The translations under genes were made by a program, and so were the position numbers. This document shows positions 32,378 to 40,535 of a DNA stretch of 64,000 nucleotides, piece after piece. The stretch is from positions 3,720,001 through 3,784,000 of the forward strand of contig NZ_CP031969.1 in the NCBI RefSeq assembly GCF_003443735.1, read 5' to 3'. The stretch comes from Streptomyces sp. CC0208. Its GTDB lineage: Bacteria; Actinomycetota; Actinomycetes; Streptomycetales; Streptomycetaceae. Within the stretch, counting starts at the first letter, position 1. The number at the start of each line of letters is the position of its first letter. Under the pieces are notes generated by a model. The model did not search any database. It had not been told where the DNA came from and saw only the letters and a program-made list of their open reading frames with translations.

Positions 32378-33664
32378 CTACGGTCGCTCCAGAATCGCCG
32401 TGACTCCCTGCCCGCCCGCCGCGCACACCGAGATCAGCCCGCGGCCCGGGCCCTCCCGCTCGGCCAGCAGCTTGGCGAGCGTGGCCACGATCCTCGCACC
32501 GGTCGCCGCGAAGGGATGCCCCGTGGCGAGGGAGGACCCGGTGACGTTGAGCCGGTCCCGGTCCACCGCGGCCAGACCCCGCTTCTCCCAGGCGGCGAGG
32601 GTCGCGAGGACCTGGGAGGCGAAGGCCTCGTGGATCTCCACCAGGTCGAAGTCCTCCATGCCGAGCCCGGCCCGCTCCAGCATCCGGGGGACGGCGTGGG
32701 CGGGGGCCATGAGCAGCCCGTCCTCCCCCTGGGCGACATCGCCTCGCACGAAGTCCACGGCCGCCGTCTCGTACGCCGTGAGGTACGCCAGCACCGGAAG
32801 GCCGCGTGCCTCGGCCCACTCCTCCGAGGCCAGCAGGACGACCGCCGCGCCGTCCGTCAGCGGGGTCGAGTTCCCGGCCGTCATGGTCGGTTCGGCGTCC
32901 TTCAGGCCGAACACCGGCTTGAGCGCGGCGAGTTTGTCCGCCGTCGAGTCGGGGCGGAGGTTCTGGTCGCGGGGCAGGCCCCGGAAGGGGACCACCAGGT
33001 CCTCGAAGAAGCCCCGCTCGTAGGCCGCGGCCAGCCGCTGGTGACTCGTCGCCGCCAGTTCGTCCTGGGCCTCGCGGGTCACGCCCCACACGCGGGCGGT
33101 GACGGCGGCGTGCTCGCCCATCGACAGGCCGGTGCGGGGTTCGGCGTTGCGCGGGATGTCGGGCACGAGATGGCTCGGACGGATGCGCGCGAGCGCCTTG
33201 AGGCGGCCGCCCGCGGACTTCGCGCGCCGGGCCTCCAGCAGGATGCGGCGCAGGTCGTCGTTGACGCCGAGGGGCGCGTCGCTCGCGGTGTCCGCTCCGC
33301 CCGCGATCGCGGACTCCGTCTGACCCAGGGCGATCTTGTTGGCGGCGGCGATGACGGCCTGGAGGCCGGTCCCGCAGGCCTGCTGGATGTCGTACGCCGG
33401 GGTGCGCGGGTCCAGCTTCGAGCCGAGGACCGTCTCGCGGGCGAGGTTGAAGTCGCGGGCGTGCTTGAGGACGGCACCGGCGACGAACTCCCCCACGGCG
33501 CCCGGCCCCTGGAGCCCGGTGCGCTCCACGAGGGCGTCGAGGGCGGCGGTGAGCATGTCCTGGTTCGAGGCGGTGGCGTACGGACCGTCCGAGCGGGCGA
33601 AGGGCACACGGCTGCCGGCGACGATCGCCACACGCCGGGCGACCGGCGGCTTCAGGGGACTCAT
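32378..33664 (-). CDS. acetyl-CoA C-acetyltransferase / 3-ketoacyl-CoA thiolase
   Basis: This 428-residue thiolase performs the reversible CoA-dependent cleavage of 3-ketoacyl-CoA. The nucleophilic Cys lies in DIQQACGTGLQAV, the His of NEAFA appears as EIHEAFASQ, the GHP block is SSLATGHPFAATG, and the second catalytic Cys is in ISVCAAGGQG. It is closest in layout to FadI/FadA2-type thiolases. Alternative starts are GTG two codons upstream or the chosen ATG; AGGAG is 9 nt from the ATG. It is divergent from the fabG-like gene over a short spacer containing a strong palindrome. Confidence 0.93.
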   Translation of the reverse strand: MSPLKPPVARRVAIVAGSRVPFARSDGPYATASNQDMLTAALDALVERTGLQGPGAVGEFVAGAVLKHARDFNLARETVLGSKLDPRTPAYDIQQACGTGLQAVIAAANKIALGQTESAIAGGADTASDAPLGVNDDLRRILLEARRAKSAGGRLKALARIRPSHLVPDIPRNAEPRTGLSMGEHAAVTARVWGVTREAQDELAATSHQRLAAAYERGFFEDLVVPFRGLPRDQNLRPDSTADKLAALKPVFGLKDAEPTMTAGNSTPLTDGAAVVLLASEEWAEARGLPVLAYLTAYETAAVDFVRGDVAQGEDGLLMAPAHAVPRMLERAGLGMEDFDLVEIHEAFASQVLATLAAWEKRGLAAVDRDRLNVTGSSLATGHPFAATGARIVATLAKLLAEREGPGRGLISVCAAGGQGVTAILERP

Positions 33665-33707
33665 CTCCACCAGCTCCTCACCACGGAAATCGACTTACCT
33701 ACGGTAA

Positions 33708-33725
33708 CCTTACTCCAGAGTAAGG
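33708..33725. promoter_or_regulatory. palindromic operator, probable TetR site
   Basis: CCTTACTC-CA-GAGTAAGG is a perfect 8-bp inverted repeat in the spacer between the divergent thiolase and fabG-like genes. A weaker TTACC-TAC-GGTAA repeat overlaps on its left (33696-33707). The TetR gene 2.3 kb away in the same cluster is the best candidate ligand-responsive repressor. Confidence 0.65.
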
Positions 33726-33752
33726 AATCTGCGACCGACCCGGGAGATGGAC

Positions 33753-35042
33753 ATGGCCGACCGCTATCTGAGCTTCACCGGTACCGCGCCGGGCCGGTTC
33801 CTCACCCGCCGCCTCGGGCTTCCGCAGCCGGCGGCGCTGCGGCGGTGGTCGCCCCAGTCCCCGGGGTTCGAGGGCGGGGTGCTGCACCTGACGGCGGGCA
33901 AGTCGGAGCTGTCCGGACCGGAGTTCCCGGAGTTCCCCTCCCCGTCGGACGCGCCCGCCGCGGTCCTCCTCGACGCCACGGGCGTGCGGGACGTGGCGGG
34001 GCTGGCCGAGGTGCACGCGGCCCTGCACCCGGTCGTGCGGTCGGTCGCCGCGAGCGGCCGGGTCGTCGTCCTGGGGGCGCCGCTCTCTTCGGCGGATCAT
34101 CACCAGGCCGCCGCCCAGCAGGCGTTGGAGGGGTTCACCCGCTCGCTCGGCAAGGAGATCGGGCGGGGCAGAACGGTCAACCTCGTACGGCTGACCGACA
34201 CGTCCGCGGCCGAGTCGACCCTGCGCTTCCTGCTCTCCCCCAAGTCGGCGTACGTCAGCGGTCAGGTGATCGAGGTCGGGCAGGCGCAGGAGCTGGACGT
34301 CGACTGGTCTCACCCCCTCGCCGGGCGGACGGCCCTGGTGACCGGCGGGGCGCGCGGCATCGGCGCGGCGGTCGCCGAGACGCTGGCGAGGGACGGGGCG
34401 CGGGTCGTCGTCCTCGATGTGCCGGGGGCGTCGGCGGATGCCGAGCGGCTGGCCGCGCGGCTCGGGGGCAGTTCCCTCGCGCTGGACATCACGGCCCCGG
34501 ACGCGGGCGCGCGGATCGCCGAGGCGCTGCCGGACGGGCTGGACGTGCTGGTCCACAACGCCGGCATCACCCGGGACCGGCGACTGGCCAACATGCCCGC
34601 GGAGCGCTGGAGTTCGGTGCTCGACGTGAACCTGGCGAGCGTGCTGCGCACCACCGACGCGCTGCTGGAGGCGGGCACCCTGCGACGCGGCGGGCGGATC
34701 GTCGCCACCGCGTCCATCGCCGGGCTCGCCGGGAACACCGGGCAGACCAACTACGGCGCGAGCAAGGCCGGTGTCGTCGGCCTGGTGCGCTCCCTGGCAC
34801 CCCGGGCGGCGGCCGAGCACGGGGTCACGGTGAACGCGGTCGCCCCGGGGTTCATCGAGACGAAGATGACGGCGGCGGTCCCGCTGTTCATCCGGGAGGC
34901 GGGACGGCGGATGAACTCCCTCGGACAGGGCGGACTGCCCGTCGACGTGGCCGAGACGACGGCCTGGCTGGCCCATCCGGCCTCCGGCGCGGTCAACGGA
35001 CAGGTCGTACGGGTGTGCGGCCAGAGCCTGTTGGGGGCGTAG
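33753..35042 (+). CDS. FabG4-type high-molecular-weight 3-oxoacyl-ACP/CoA reductase
   Basis: This 429-residue protein has an N-terminal degenerate Rossmann domain (about 1-190) and a C-terminal active SDR domain (about 195-425). The latter has TGGARGIGAAVAE (NADH loop), NAGIT, catalytic Ser in ATASIAG, and YGASKAG with the catalytic Tyr/Lys. This double-domain layout is that of mycobacterial FabG4, which reduces 3-oxoacyl-CoA with NADH. GGGAG lies 6 nt before the chosen ATG. It shares a stop/start overlap (TAGTG) with the MaoC gene, so the hydratase and reductase are made together. Confidence 0.92.
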   Translation: MADRYLSFTGTAPGRFLTRRLGLPQPAALRRWSPQSPGFEGGVLHLTAGKSELSGPEFPEFPSPSDAPAAVLLDATGVRDVAGLAEVHAALHPVVRSVAASGRVVVLGAPLSSADHHQAAAQQALEGFTRSLGKEIGRGRTVNLVRLTDTSAAESTLRFLLSPKSAYVSGQVIEVGQAQELDVDWSHPLAGRTALVTGGARGIGAAVAETLARDGARVVVLDVPGASADAERLAARLGGSSLALDITAPDAGARIAEALPDGLDVLVHNAGITRDRRLANMPAERWSSVLDVNLASVLRTTDALLEAGTLRRGGRIVATASIAGLAGNTGQTNYGASKAGVVGLVRSLAPRAAAEHGVTVNAVAPGFIETKMTAAVPLFIREAGRRMNSLGQGGLPVDVAETTAWLAHPASGAVNGQVVRVCGQSLLGA

Positions 35043-36022
35043 TGGCGACGTACTCGGACGACACGCAGGCCGAGGGGTCGTACGGGGAGGGCGGACGACC
35101 CGAGGGCTCGAACGGGGAGGGCGGACGGGCCGAGGGCTCGAAGGGTCCCGGCGCAGGTCCGTCAACCATCCTCCGCCGGTCCCCCTCCCTCCTCCCCCGC
35201 CTCGCCCTGGGCGCCCTGCGCTCCCCCTTCAAGCGGCCCTCGGCCACCGCGGACTTCCCCCGGACCCGTCTCGTGCTGCCCGGTCTGCGGATCGACCTCG
35301 CGCGGCTCGCCGCCTACGAGCGGGTGTGCGGGTTCCCGACCGGGGAGGACGCGCTGCCGGTGACGTATCCGCATGTGCTGGGCTTTCCCCTGGCCATGAG
35401 CCTGATGAGCGGGCGGGACTTCCCGCTGCCGCTGCTCGGCCTGGTGCACACGTCGATCGAGATCACCCGGTACCGGGAGCTGACCGCGTCGGGCGAGTAC
35501 GAACTCACCGTGTACGTCGACGGGCTGGCACCGCACCGACGCGGCACGGAGGTCGCGGTCGTCACCGAGCTGCGGGTGGGTGCGGAGGTCGTCTGGGAGT
35601 CGGTGAGCACGTATCTGGCGCGGCACCGCACGAAGGACACCGGCGGGGAACGGGAGCGGGAGACGCACGGGCCGCTGCCCGGGGTGGCCGAGTGGCGGCT
35701 GGCCGGGGACATCGGACGGCGTTACGCCGCCGCGTCCGGCGACCGCAACCCGATCCACCTGTACCCGCTCACCGCCCGCCTCTTCGGCTTCCCGAGGGCC
35801 ATCGCGCACGGCATGTGGACGGCGGCCCGCTGCCTGGCGGCGCACGGCACACCTCAAGCTGTGCTGGTGCGGGCCGAGTTCAGGGCTCCGGTGCTGCTGC
35901 CGACGACGGTGACCTACGCGGCGGACGGGGAGCGGTTCGAACTGTGCGGCGGGGACCGCGTGCACGTGAGCGGGGGCGTGTACCCGCTCACCGGGCCCAC
36001 CGCGGCAGGCGCGGTCAGCTGA
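35042..36022 (+). CDS. MaoC-like hydratase with repeated N-terminal extension
   Basis: This 326-residue enzyme of the MaoC/FAS1 dehydratase fold (hot-dog) would hydrate trans-2-enoyl-CoA or dehydrate 3-hydroxyacyl-CoA. The catalytic signature is YAAASGDRNPIHLYPLTARL (about 230-250), followed by AIAHGMWTAARCL. A first hot-dog half precedes it. The N-terminus (1-38) is an unusual acidic Gly-rich repeat (EGSYGEGGRPEGSNGEGGR). If that tail is not translated, a start downstream near residue 40 would be needed, but no good ATG/GTG with a ribosome-binding site is visible there. It overlaps the convergent TetR gene by 8 bp. Confidence 0.9.
   Translation: MATYSDDTQAEGSYGEGGRPEGSNGEGGRAEGSKGPGAGPSTILRRSPSLLPRLALGALRSPFKRPSATADFPRTRLVLPGLRIDLARLAAYERVCGFPTGEDALPVTYPHVLGFPLAMSLMSGRDFPLPLLGLVHTSIEITRYRELTASGEYELTVYVDGLAPHRRGTEVAVVTELRVGAEVVWESVSTYLARHRTKDTGGERERETHGPLPGVAEWRLAGDIGRRYAAASGDRNPIHLYPLTARLFGFPRAIAHGMWTAARCLAAHGTPQAVLVRAEFRAPVLLPTTVTYAADGERFELCGGDRVHVSGGVYPLTGPTAAGAVS
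35071..35144 (+). repeat. 30-bp tandem repeat at the 5' end of the MaoC gene
   Basis: Two full copies and one partial copy of a 30-bp unit (CGAGGGCTCGAACGGGGAGG followed by ten bases) encode EGSxGEGGRx repeats. The unit is a multiple of three, so copy-number change keeps the frame. Confidence 0.8.
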
Positions 36023-36689
36023 CCTGGAGCGGGGCGCTGCCGGACGGCGTGTCCTGGAGGGTCCAGGGCCGGCCCTCCATCATGTTCCCGAGGCCGGCCC
36101 ACGCGAAGTTCATCAGGGTTGCCGCGGACTGCCGCGCTGTCACGCCCGCGGTCGCGTTGGCCCAGGCGGCGAGCGACTCGGCGGCGCCGACGAGCGCCTC
36201 GGCGAGGCCGGCGACCTCGCGCTCGGGCAGGTCCGGGTCGCGGTGGGCCTCGCGGGCCGCGACCACGATCAGATGGGTCACGAACGCCACGATCTCCTCG
36301 CGCATCGCGGTGACCTCGGCGGCGAACGCCTCACCGTGGATACGGGCCTGGAGGTGCAGCACCGACCAGCCGTGCGGGTGCTGCGAGGTGTGCGTGAAGA
36401 AGGCCAGCAGCCCGTCCCACAGCTGACGGTCGGCGGGCAGCTCGGTCCGCACGCCCGTGCGTACGGCCTCGGTGAGCGCGGCCGCCTCCCGGCGGATGCA
36501 CGCGGTGAAGAGGTCTTCCTTCGAGTTCAGATACAGATAGACCAACGGCTTGGAAACACCGGCGAGTTCGGCGATCTCGTCCATCGAGGCGGCCATGTAC
36601 CCACGCTGCCCGAAGATCTCCACGGCGGCGTCCAGCATCTGCTGCTCCCGCACGGCACGCGGCATCCGCTTGCTCTTCACGACACCCAT
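36015..36689 (-). CDS. TetR-family transcriptional regulator
   Basis: This 224-residue repressor has an N-terminal TetR helix-turn-helix (AVEIFGQRGYMAASMDEIAE and LAGVSKPLVYLYLNSKEDLF, about residues 18-63) and an all-helical ligand-binding domain. The MaoC, fabG-like, thiolase and fadD neighbours suggest an acyl-CoA-type ligand. The palindrome at 33708-33725 is a candidate operator. It converges on the MaoC gene with an 8-bp tail overlap, so the two transcripts are antisense over the stop codons. Confidence 0.92.
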   Translation of the reverse strand: MGVVKSKRMPRAVREQQMLDAAVEIFGQRGYMAASMDEIAELAGVSKPLVYLYLNSKEDLFTACIRREAAALTEAVRTGVRTELPADRQLWDGLLAFFTHTSQHPHGWSVLHLQARIHGEAFAAEVTAMREEIVAFVTHLIVVAAREAHRDPDLPEREVAGLAEALVGAAESLAAWANATAGVTARQSAATLMNFAWAGLGNMMEGRPWTLQDTPSGSAPLQVS

Positions 36690-36735
36690 GCCCAAAGCCT
36701 ACGGTCACCCGGGCACGGCAGCGGGGGCGTTGGGC

Positions 36736-37047
36736 TCAGGAGGTCTGCGGGGCCTGTCCCTGGGAGGGGGCGGCCTGGTCGGCGGCCTCGTCCTCCTGGC
36801 TGCGGTTCGCCTCCAGGTTGGCCTTCATCCGGTCGACCCGCTGGACGACCTGGACGGAGGCACGGTCGCGCTCCTTGCGCAGCACGACGAAGCTGATGGG
36901 GGCCGAGAGCAGCAGGGAGAGCAGGACGACCCACATGCCGTTGGAGTCGCCGAGGCCGCGCGGGGCGAGGCCGGAGTAGACGAGGCCCCAGACGACCACG
37001 AGGCAGCCCACGAAGATCCCGAGGCGCATCAGCGTGTAGCGGAGCAT
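36736..37047 (-). CDS. DUF4229 small membrane protein
   Basis: This 103-residue protein has two hydrophobic helices (MRLGIFVGCLVVVWGLVYSG and WVVLLSLLLSAPISFVVL) and a charged cytoplasmic tail with a short coiled stretch (ASVQVVQRVDRMKANLEANR). This is the DUF4229 layout, widespread in actinobacteria and usually found near menaquinone genes, as here, where mqnE lies 1 kb downstream. The function is not established. Confidence 0.8.
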   Translation of the reverse strand: MLRYTLMRLGIFVGCLVVVWGLVYSGLAPRGLGDSNGMWVVLLSLLLSAPISFVVLRKERDRASVQVVQRVDRMKANLEANRSQEDEAADQAAPSQGQAPQTS

Positions 37048-37138
37048 GTCAATCCACTCTTCCGTTTCGAACGGTTTTGAACACCACAAAGGGGCACCGT
37101 CCAGTGAAGCACGCCGGGCACCCGATCTTCGACGGGGG

Positions 37139-37663
37139 TCAGCCGAGCGGCAGCAGCATGATCACGTCGTCGCGGTCGTCGCCCGGTGCGACCCGGATCG
37201 CACCAGGGATCCGGCCGACCTCCTTGTAGCCGCAGGAGCCGTAGAAACGCTCCAGGCCGAGGCCACCGCGGCAGGTGAGCCGTATCGCCTCGATGCCGTC
37301 GATCCCGCGGGCCGCCTCCGCGGCGGCGCCGAGCAGGTCACGGCCGTAGCCCTTGCCCTGGTGACGCGGGTGCACCATCACGGTGTACAGCCACAGCCAG
37401 TGGGTCATCAGCCGGTGCGTGTTGAAGGCGAGGAACACGGCGGCGGCCACCCGGCCGTCGGCATCCTGTCCGACGAGCAGCCGGGTGCGGCCGTCCGCCA
37501 TCGCCGCGAAGTGCTTCACCAGCTCGGGGCGTATGGTCTCCCGTTCCACGGGTGCGACGAAACCGACGGCACCGCCCGCGTTGCTGACGTCCGTCCACAG
37601 ATCGAGGACGCCGTCCCGGAGGGCGGGAGTGACGGCCGGGTCGAGAGTAAACGTAAGGGACAC
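37139..37663 (-). CDS. GNAT-family N-acetyltransferase
   Basis: This 174-residue cytosolic acetyl-CoA-dependent acyltransferase has the acetyl-CoA loop HPRHQGKGYGRDLL (Q/RxxGxG/A), the preceding beta-4 strand LWLYTVMV, and the C-terminal GLGLERFYGSCGYKEVGR. The substrate is unknown. The start is a GTG (VSLTFTLDP). It is followed upstream on the same strand by the remains of a uracil-DNA glycosylase gene. Confidence 0.88.
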   Translation of the reverse strand: MSLTFTLDPAVTPALRDGVLDLWTDVSNAGGAVGFVAPVERETIRPELVKHFAAMADGRTRLLVGQDADGRVAAAVFLAFNTHRLMTHWLWLYTVMVHPRHQGKGYGRDLLGAAAEAARGIDGIEAIRLTCRGGLGLERFYGSCGYKEVGRIPGAIRVAPGDDRDDVIMLLPLG

Positions 37664-37679
37664 AGCAGCATCGTAAGCC

Positions 37680-37960
37680 TTACGCCAATGCGCGTGCCGC
37701 GACCTCCAGGTCCGCCACCAGGCCCCGGTACGCGGCCTCCCTGTCCTCGGCCCACAACACGGACGAGGGATGCACGGTCGGCACCAGCCGCTCCCGCCTG
37801 CCGTGGATCTCCTCCTCCAGCACGGTCGGCCTCCCCTGCAGGTCCTCCTGATCACCGGGCTGCTCCCCGACGAGCATCACGCGCGCGTGGCGTCCCGGTG
37901 CAGGGGGCAGCCACGGCAGCCGGCGGCGGCGCGGCGCAGGGCGTCGGCCTTGTCAGCCAT
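37680..37960 (-). pseudogene. family 4/UdgX-type uracil-DNA glycosylase, internally deleted
   Basis: The minus strand starts at an ATG with ADKADALRRAAAGCRGCPLH (the Fe-S Cys pair of family 4 UDGs), then shifts frame into MLVGEQPGDQEDLQG. After deletion of the central 100 or so residues it resumes with the C-terminal VPTVHPSSVLWAEDREAAYR. Intact proteins are about 200 residues or more; here only the two ends remain. The product cannot be functional, so a paralogue must serve elsewhere in the genome. Confidence 0.85.
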
Positions 37961-37977
37961 ACGGTGCGGGTACCCCC

Positions 37978-38012
37978 TCAAGGGGCGCGGGGAACTGCGC
38001 GACAAGCCCCCA
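37978..38012. repeat. Streptomyces-type intergenic repeat (copy 1)
   Basis: The stretch CTCAAGGGGCGCGGGGAACT...CGCGACAAGCCCCCAC is a widely dispersed streptomycete intergenic element usually found just after genes. A related copy lies at 41130-41200 after the rhomboid gene. Confidence 0.6.
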
Positions 38013-38045
38013 CTCACCCGCACCCGCACCCGCCCGACGACCGAC

Positions 38046-39209
38046 TCAGAGCCGCATCGGCTGCGGTGACTCCCGGCGGCCCGTGTCCGGGCCGTCGTAC
38101 TCGCGGATGATCTCGTAGCGCGTGTTCCGCTCCACCGGGCGGAAGCCGGCGTCGCGGATCAGGTCCAGCAGGTCCTCGCGGGTGAGCTTGTTCGGGGTGC
38201 CGTAGTTGTCGGCGTCGTGGGTGATCTTGTACTCGACCACCGAGCCGTCCATGTCGTCCGCGCCGTGCTGGAGAGCCAGCTGGGCGGTCTGGACGCCGTG
38301 CATGACCCAGAAGACCTTGACGTGGGGGACGTTGTCGAAGAGGAGGCGGGAGACCGCGAAGGTCTTCAGGGCCTCCGCGCCCGTGGCCATCTGCGTCCGG
38401 GCCTGGAGGCGGTTCCTGACCTTGCCGTCCTTCACGTCCACGAAGTCGTGCTGGTAGCGCAGCGGGATGAAGACCTGGAAGCCGCCGGTCTCGTCCTGGA
38501 GTTCACGCAGCCGCAGGACGTGGTCCACGCGGTGACGGTGCTCCTCGATGTGGCCGTACAGCATGGTGCTCGGGGTCTTCAGACCCTTCTCGTGCGCCAG
38601 GCGGTGGATCCGGGACCAGTCCTCCCAGTGGGTCCGGTGGTCCACGATGTGCTGGCGGACCTCCCAGTCGAAGATCTCCGCGCCACCGCCGGTCAGCGAC
38701 TCCAGACCCGCGTCGATCAGCTCGTCGAGGATCTCCGAGGCCGAGAGTCCGCTGATCGTCTCGAAGTGGTGGATCTCCGTCGCGGTGAACGCCTTCAGGG
38801 AGACGTCCGGAAGCGCCGCCTTCAGTTCGCGCAGCGACCGCGGGTAGTAGCGCCACGGCAGGTTCGGGTGCAGGCCGTTGACGATGTGGAGTTCCGTGAG
38901 GTTCTCGCCCTCCATCGCCTTGGCGAGCTTCACCGCCTCCTCGATGCGCATCGTGTACGCGTCCTTCTCCCCCGGCTTGCGCTGGAAGGAGCAGTAGGCG
39001 CAGGACGCCGTGCACACGTTGGTCATGTTGAGGTGGCGGTTGACGTTGAAGTGGACGACGTCGCCGTTCTTCCGCGTCCGCACCTCGTGCGCGAGGCCGC
39101 CGAGCCAGGCCAGGTCGTCCGACTCGTACAGCGCGATGCCGTCCTCGCGGGTCAGCCGTTCACCGGACCTGACCTTGTCCTCCAGCTCGCGCTTGAGCCC
39201 GACGTCCAT
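38046..39209 (-). CDS. mqnE: aminofutalosine synthase (radical SAM)
   Basis: MqnE joins the MqnA product to S-adenosylmethionine by radical chemistry to give 6-amino-6-deoxyfutalosine. The 387-residue protein has the cluster motif CTASCAYCSF, HFNVNRHLNMTNVC just before it, ELHIVNGLHPNLPWRYY, and SLTGGGAEIFDWEVR, which distinguish MqnE from MqnC. AAAGG lies 10 nt before the ATG (MDVGLKREL); an in-frame GTG three codons upstream is too close to that box. It follows the AsnC-type regulator by 49 bp on the same strand. Confidence 0.96.
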   Translation of the reverse strand: MDVGLKRELEDKVRSGERLTREDGIALYESDDLAWLGGLAHEVRTRKNGDVVHFNVNRHLNMTNVCTASCAYCSFQRKPGEKDAYTMRIEEAVKLAKAMEGENLTELHIVNGLHPNLPWRYYPRSLRELKAALPDVSLKAFTATEIHHFETISGLSASEILDELIDAGLESLTGGGAEIFDWEVRQHIVDHRTHWEDWSRIHRLAHEKGLKTPSTMLYGHIEEHRHRVDHVLRLRELQDETGGFQVFIPLRYQHDFVDVKDGKVRNRLQARTQMATGAEALKTFAVSRLLFDNVPHVKVFWVMHGVQTAQLALQHGADDMDGSVVEYKITHDADNYGTPNKLTREDLLDLIRDAGFRPVERNTRYEIIREYDGPDTGRRESPQPMRL

Positions 39210-39258
39210 GGGGGTCACACCTTTCTCCGACGACTGCGACAACCGTACGTCCCCGCCT

Positions 39259-39714
39259 CTACGCTTCTTCGGGCAGCTCTCCCACCCGGTTCTCCCACTT
39301 CGTGGACAGCACGATCGTGGTACGGGTGCGGGAGACCCCCTCGGTCCCGGACAGCCGCCGGATGATCTTCTCCAGACCGTCCACATCCGGCGCCCGGACC
39401 TTCAGCATGTACGAGTCGTCGCCCGCGATGAACCAGCAGTCCTCGATCTCGCCGAGGTCCCGGAGCCGGCGTGCCACGTCCTCGTGGTCGACCGCGTCCC
39501 CGAGCGAGATACCGATCAGCGCGGTGACGCCGAGGCCGAGCGAGGCGGAGTCGACGGTGGCGCGGTAACCGGTGATGACACCGGCCGCCTCCAGCCGGTT
39601 GATGCGGTCGGTGACGCTGGGTCCCGACAGACCGACGAGGCGCCCCAGCTCCGCGTAGGAGGCCCGGCCGTTCTCCCTCAGGGCCTGGATGAGCTGCCTG
39701 TCCACCGCGTCCAT
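39259..39714 (-). CDS. Lrp/AsnC-family regulator
   Basis: This 151-residue protein has an N-terminal AsnC helix-turn-helix (MDAVDRQLIQALRENGRASY and GLSGPSVTDRINRLEAAGV) and a C-terminal RAM ligand domain (GYRATVDSASLGLGVTALIG, DCWFIAGDDSYMLKVRA). Such proteins form octamers and respond to amino acids or other small molecules. It lies between the UbiX-type gene (58 bp) and mqnE (49 bp) on the same strand, so it is likely to control this menaquinone segment. Confidence 0.92.
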   Translation of the reverse strand: MDAVDRQLIQALRENGRASYAELGRLVGLSGPSVTDRINRLEAAGVITGYRATVDSASLGLGVTALIGISLGDAVDHEDVARRLRDLGEIEDCWFIAGDDSYMLKVRAPDVDGLEKIIRRLSGTEGVSRTRTTIVLSTKWENRVGELPEEA

Positions 39715-39772
39715 GGGATCGAAGCCTTCCGCTGAAAAGTGCCTGAAGTGATGAGAGGTACTGCCACGTGCC

Positions 39773-40456
39773 TTACTGACCCGGCGTGCCGCCGCCCAGG
39801 TCCCCCTGCCAGCGCCGGTACAGGTCGTGCCCGACACCCGCCGCGTCCAGCACCCGCCCGGCGACGAAGTCCACCAGGTCCTGGATATGGGTGGCGCCCG
39901 CGTAGAAGCCCGGCGAGGCCGGGACCACGCTCGCGCCTGCGTCGTCGAGCGCGACGAGGTGCCGCAGGGTCTGGCCGTTCAAGGGGGTCTCCCTCACGGC
40001 CACGACCAGCGGCCTGCGCTCCTTCAAGGTCACGCTCGCGGCCCGCTGGAGCAGGTCCTTGGAGAGGCCGAGGGCGACTCCGGCGACGCAGGCAGTGGAG
40101 GCGGGGACGATCAGCATCCCCTTGCTCGGGTACGACCCCGAGGACGGCCCCGCGGCCAGGTCCCCGGCGGGCCAGTACCGCACGGCGTCGGTGTCGACGT
40201 CGAAGGTCGCGGGCTTGCCGTCGGCCCCACGGGCCAGCCATTCCCGCAGGTCATCGCGCCAGTGCGCGTCCCGGAAGGAGATCCCCGTCTCGTCGAGCAG
40301 GGTGAGCCGCGAGGCACGGGAGACCACCAGGTCGACGCTCTCGCCGGCGGCGAGCAGCGCGCGCAGCACAGACGCGGCATACGGGGTGCCGGAGGCGCCG
40401 GACACCCCTACGATCCAAGGCGTACGCCGCGTCTCTCCTGGCTTGACTGGGTTCAC
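39773..40456 (-). CDS. mqnM: UbiX-family flavin prenyltransferase of the menaquinone pathway
   Basis: This 227-residue enzyme prenylates FMN to make the cofactor for UbiD-type decarboxylases. Motifs visible are IVGVSGASGTPYAASVL (FMN loop), LIVPASTACVAGVALGLSKD, PLVVAVRETPLN and MPASPGFY-like VVPASPGFYAG. The UbiD-type partner lies 2.1 kb away on the same strand. The GTG start (VNPVKPGE) stands at the border of the 79-bp spacer shared with the divergent rhomboid gene. The symbol follows the naming used for S. coelicolor as I recall it. Confidence 0.9.
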   Translation of the reverse strand: MNPVKPGETRRTPWIVGVSGASGTPYAASVLRALLAAGESVDLVVSRASRLTLLDETGISFRDAHWRDDLREWLARGADGKPATFDVDTDAVRYWPAGDLAAGPSSGSYPSKGMLIVPASTACVAGVALGLSKDLLQRAASVTLKERRPLVVAVRETPLNGQTLRHLVALDDAGASVVPASPGFYAGATHIQDLVDFVAGRVLDAAGVGHDLYRRWQGDLGGGTPGQ

Positions 40457-40535
40457 ACCCCCGAGCCTATCCGGCGTCACAGGGTGGGAACCGGCCAAGG
40501 GGGTCGGGCGTTCCTCTGAAGGGGAGGGGGTTGCC

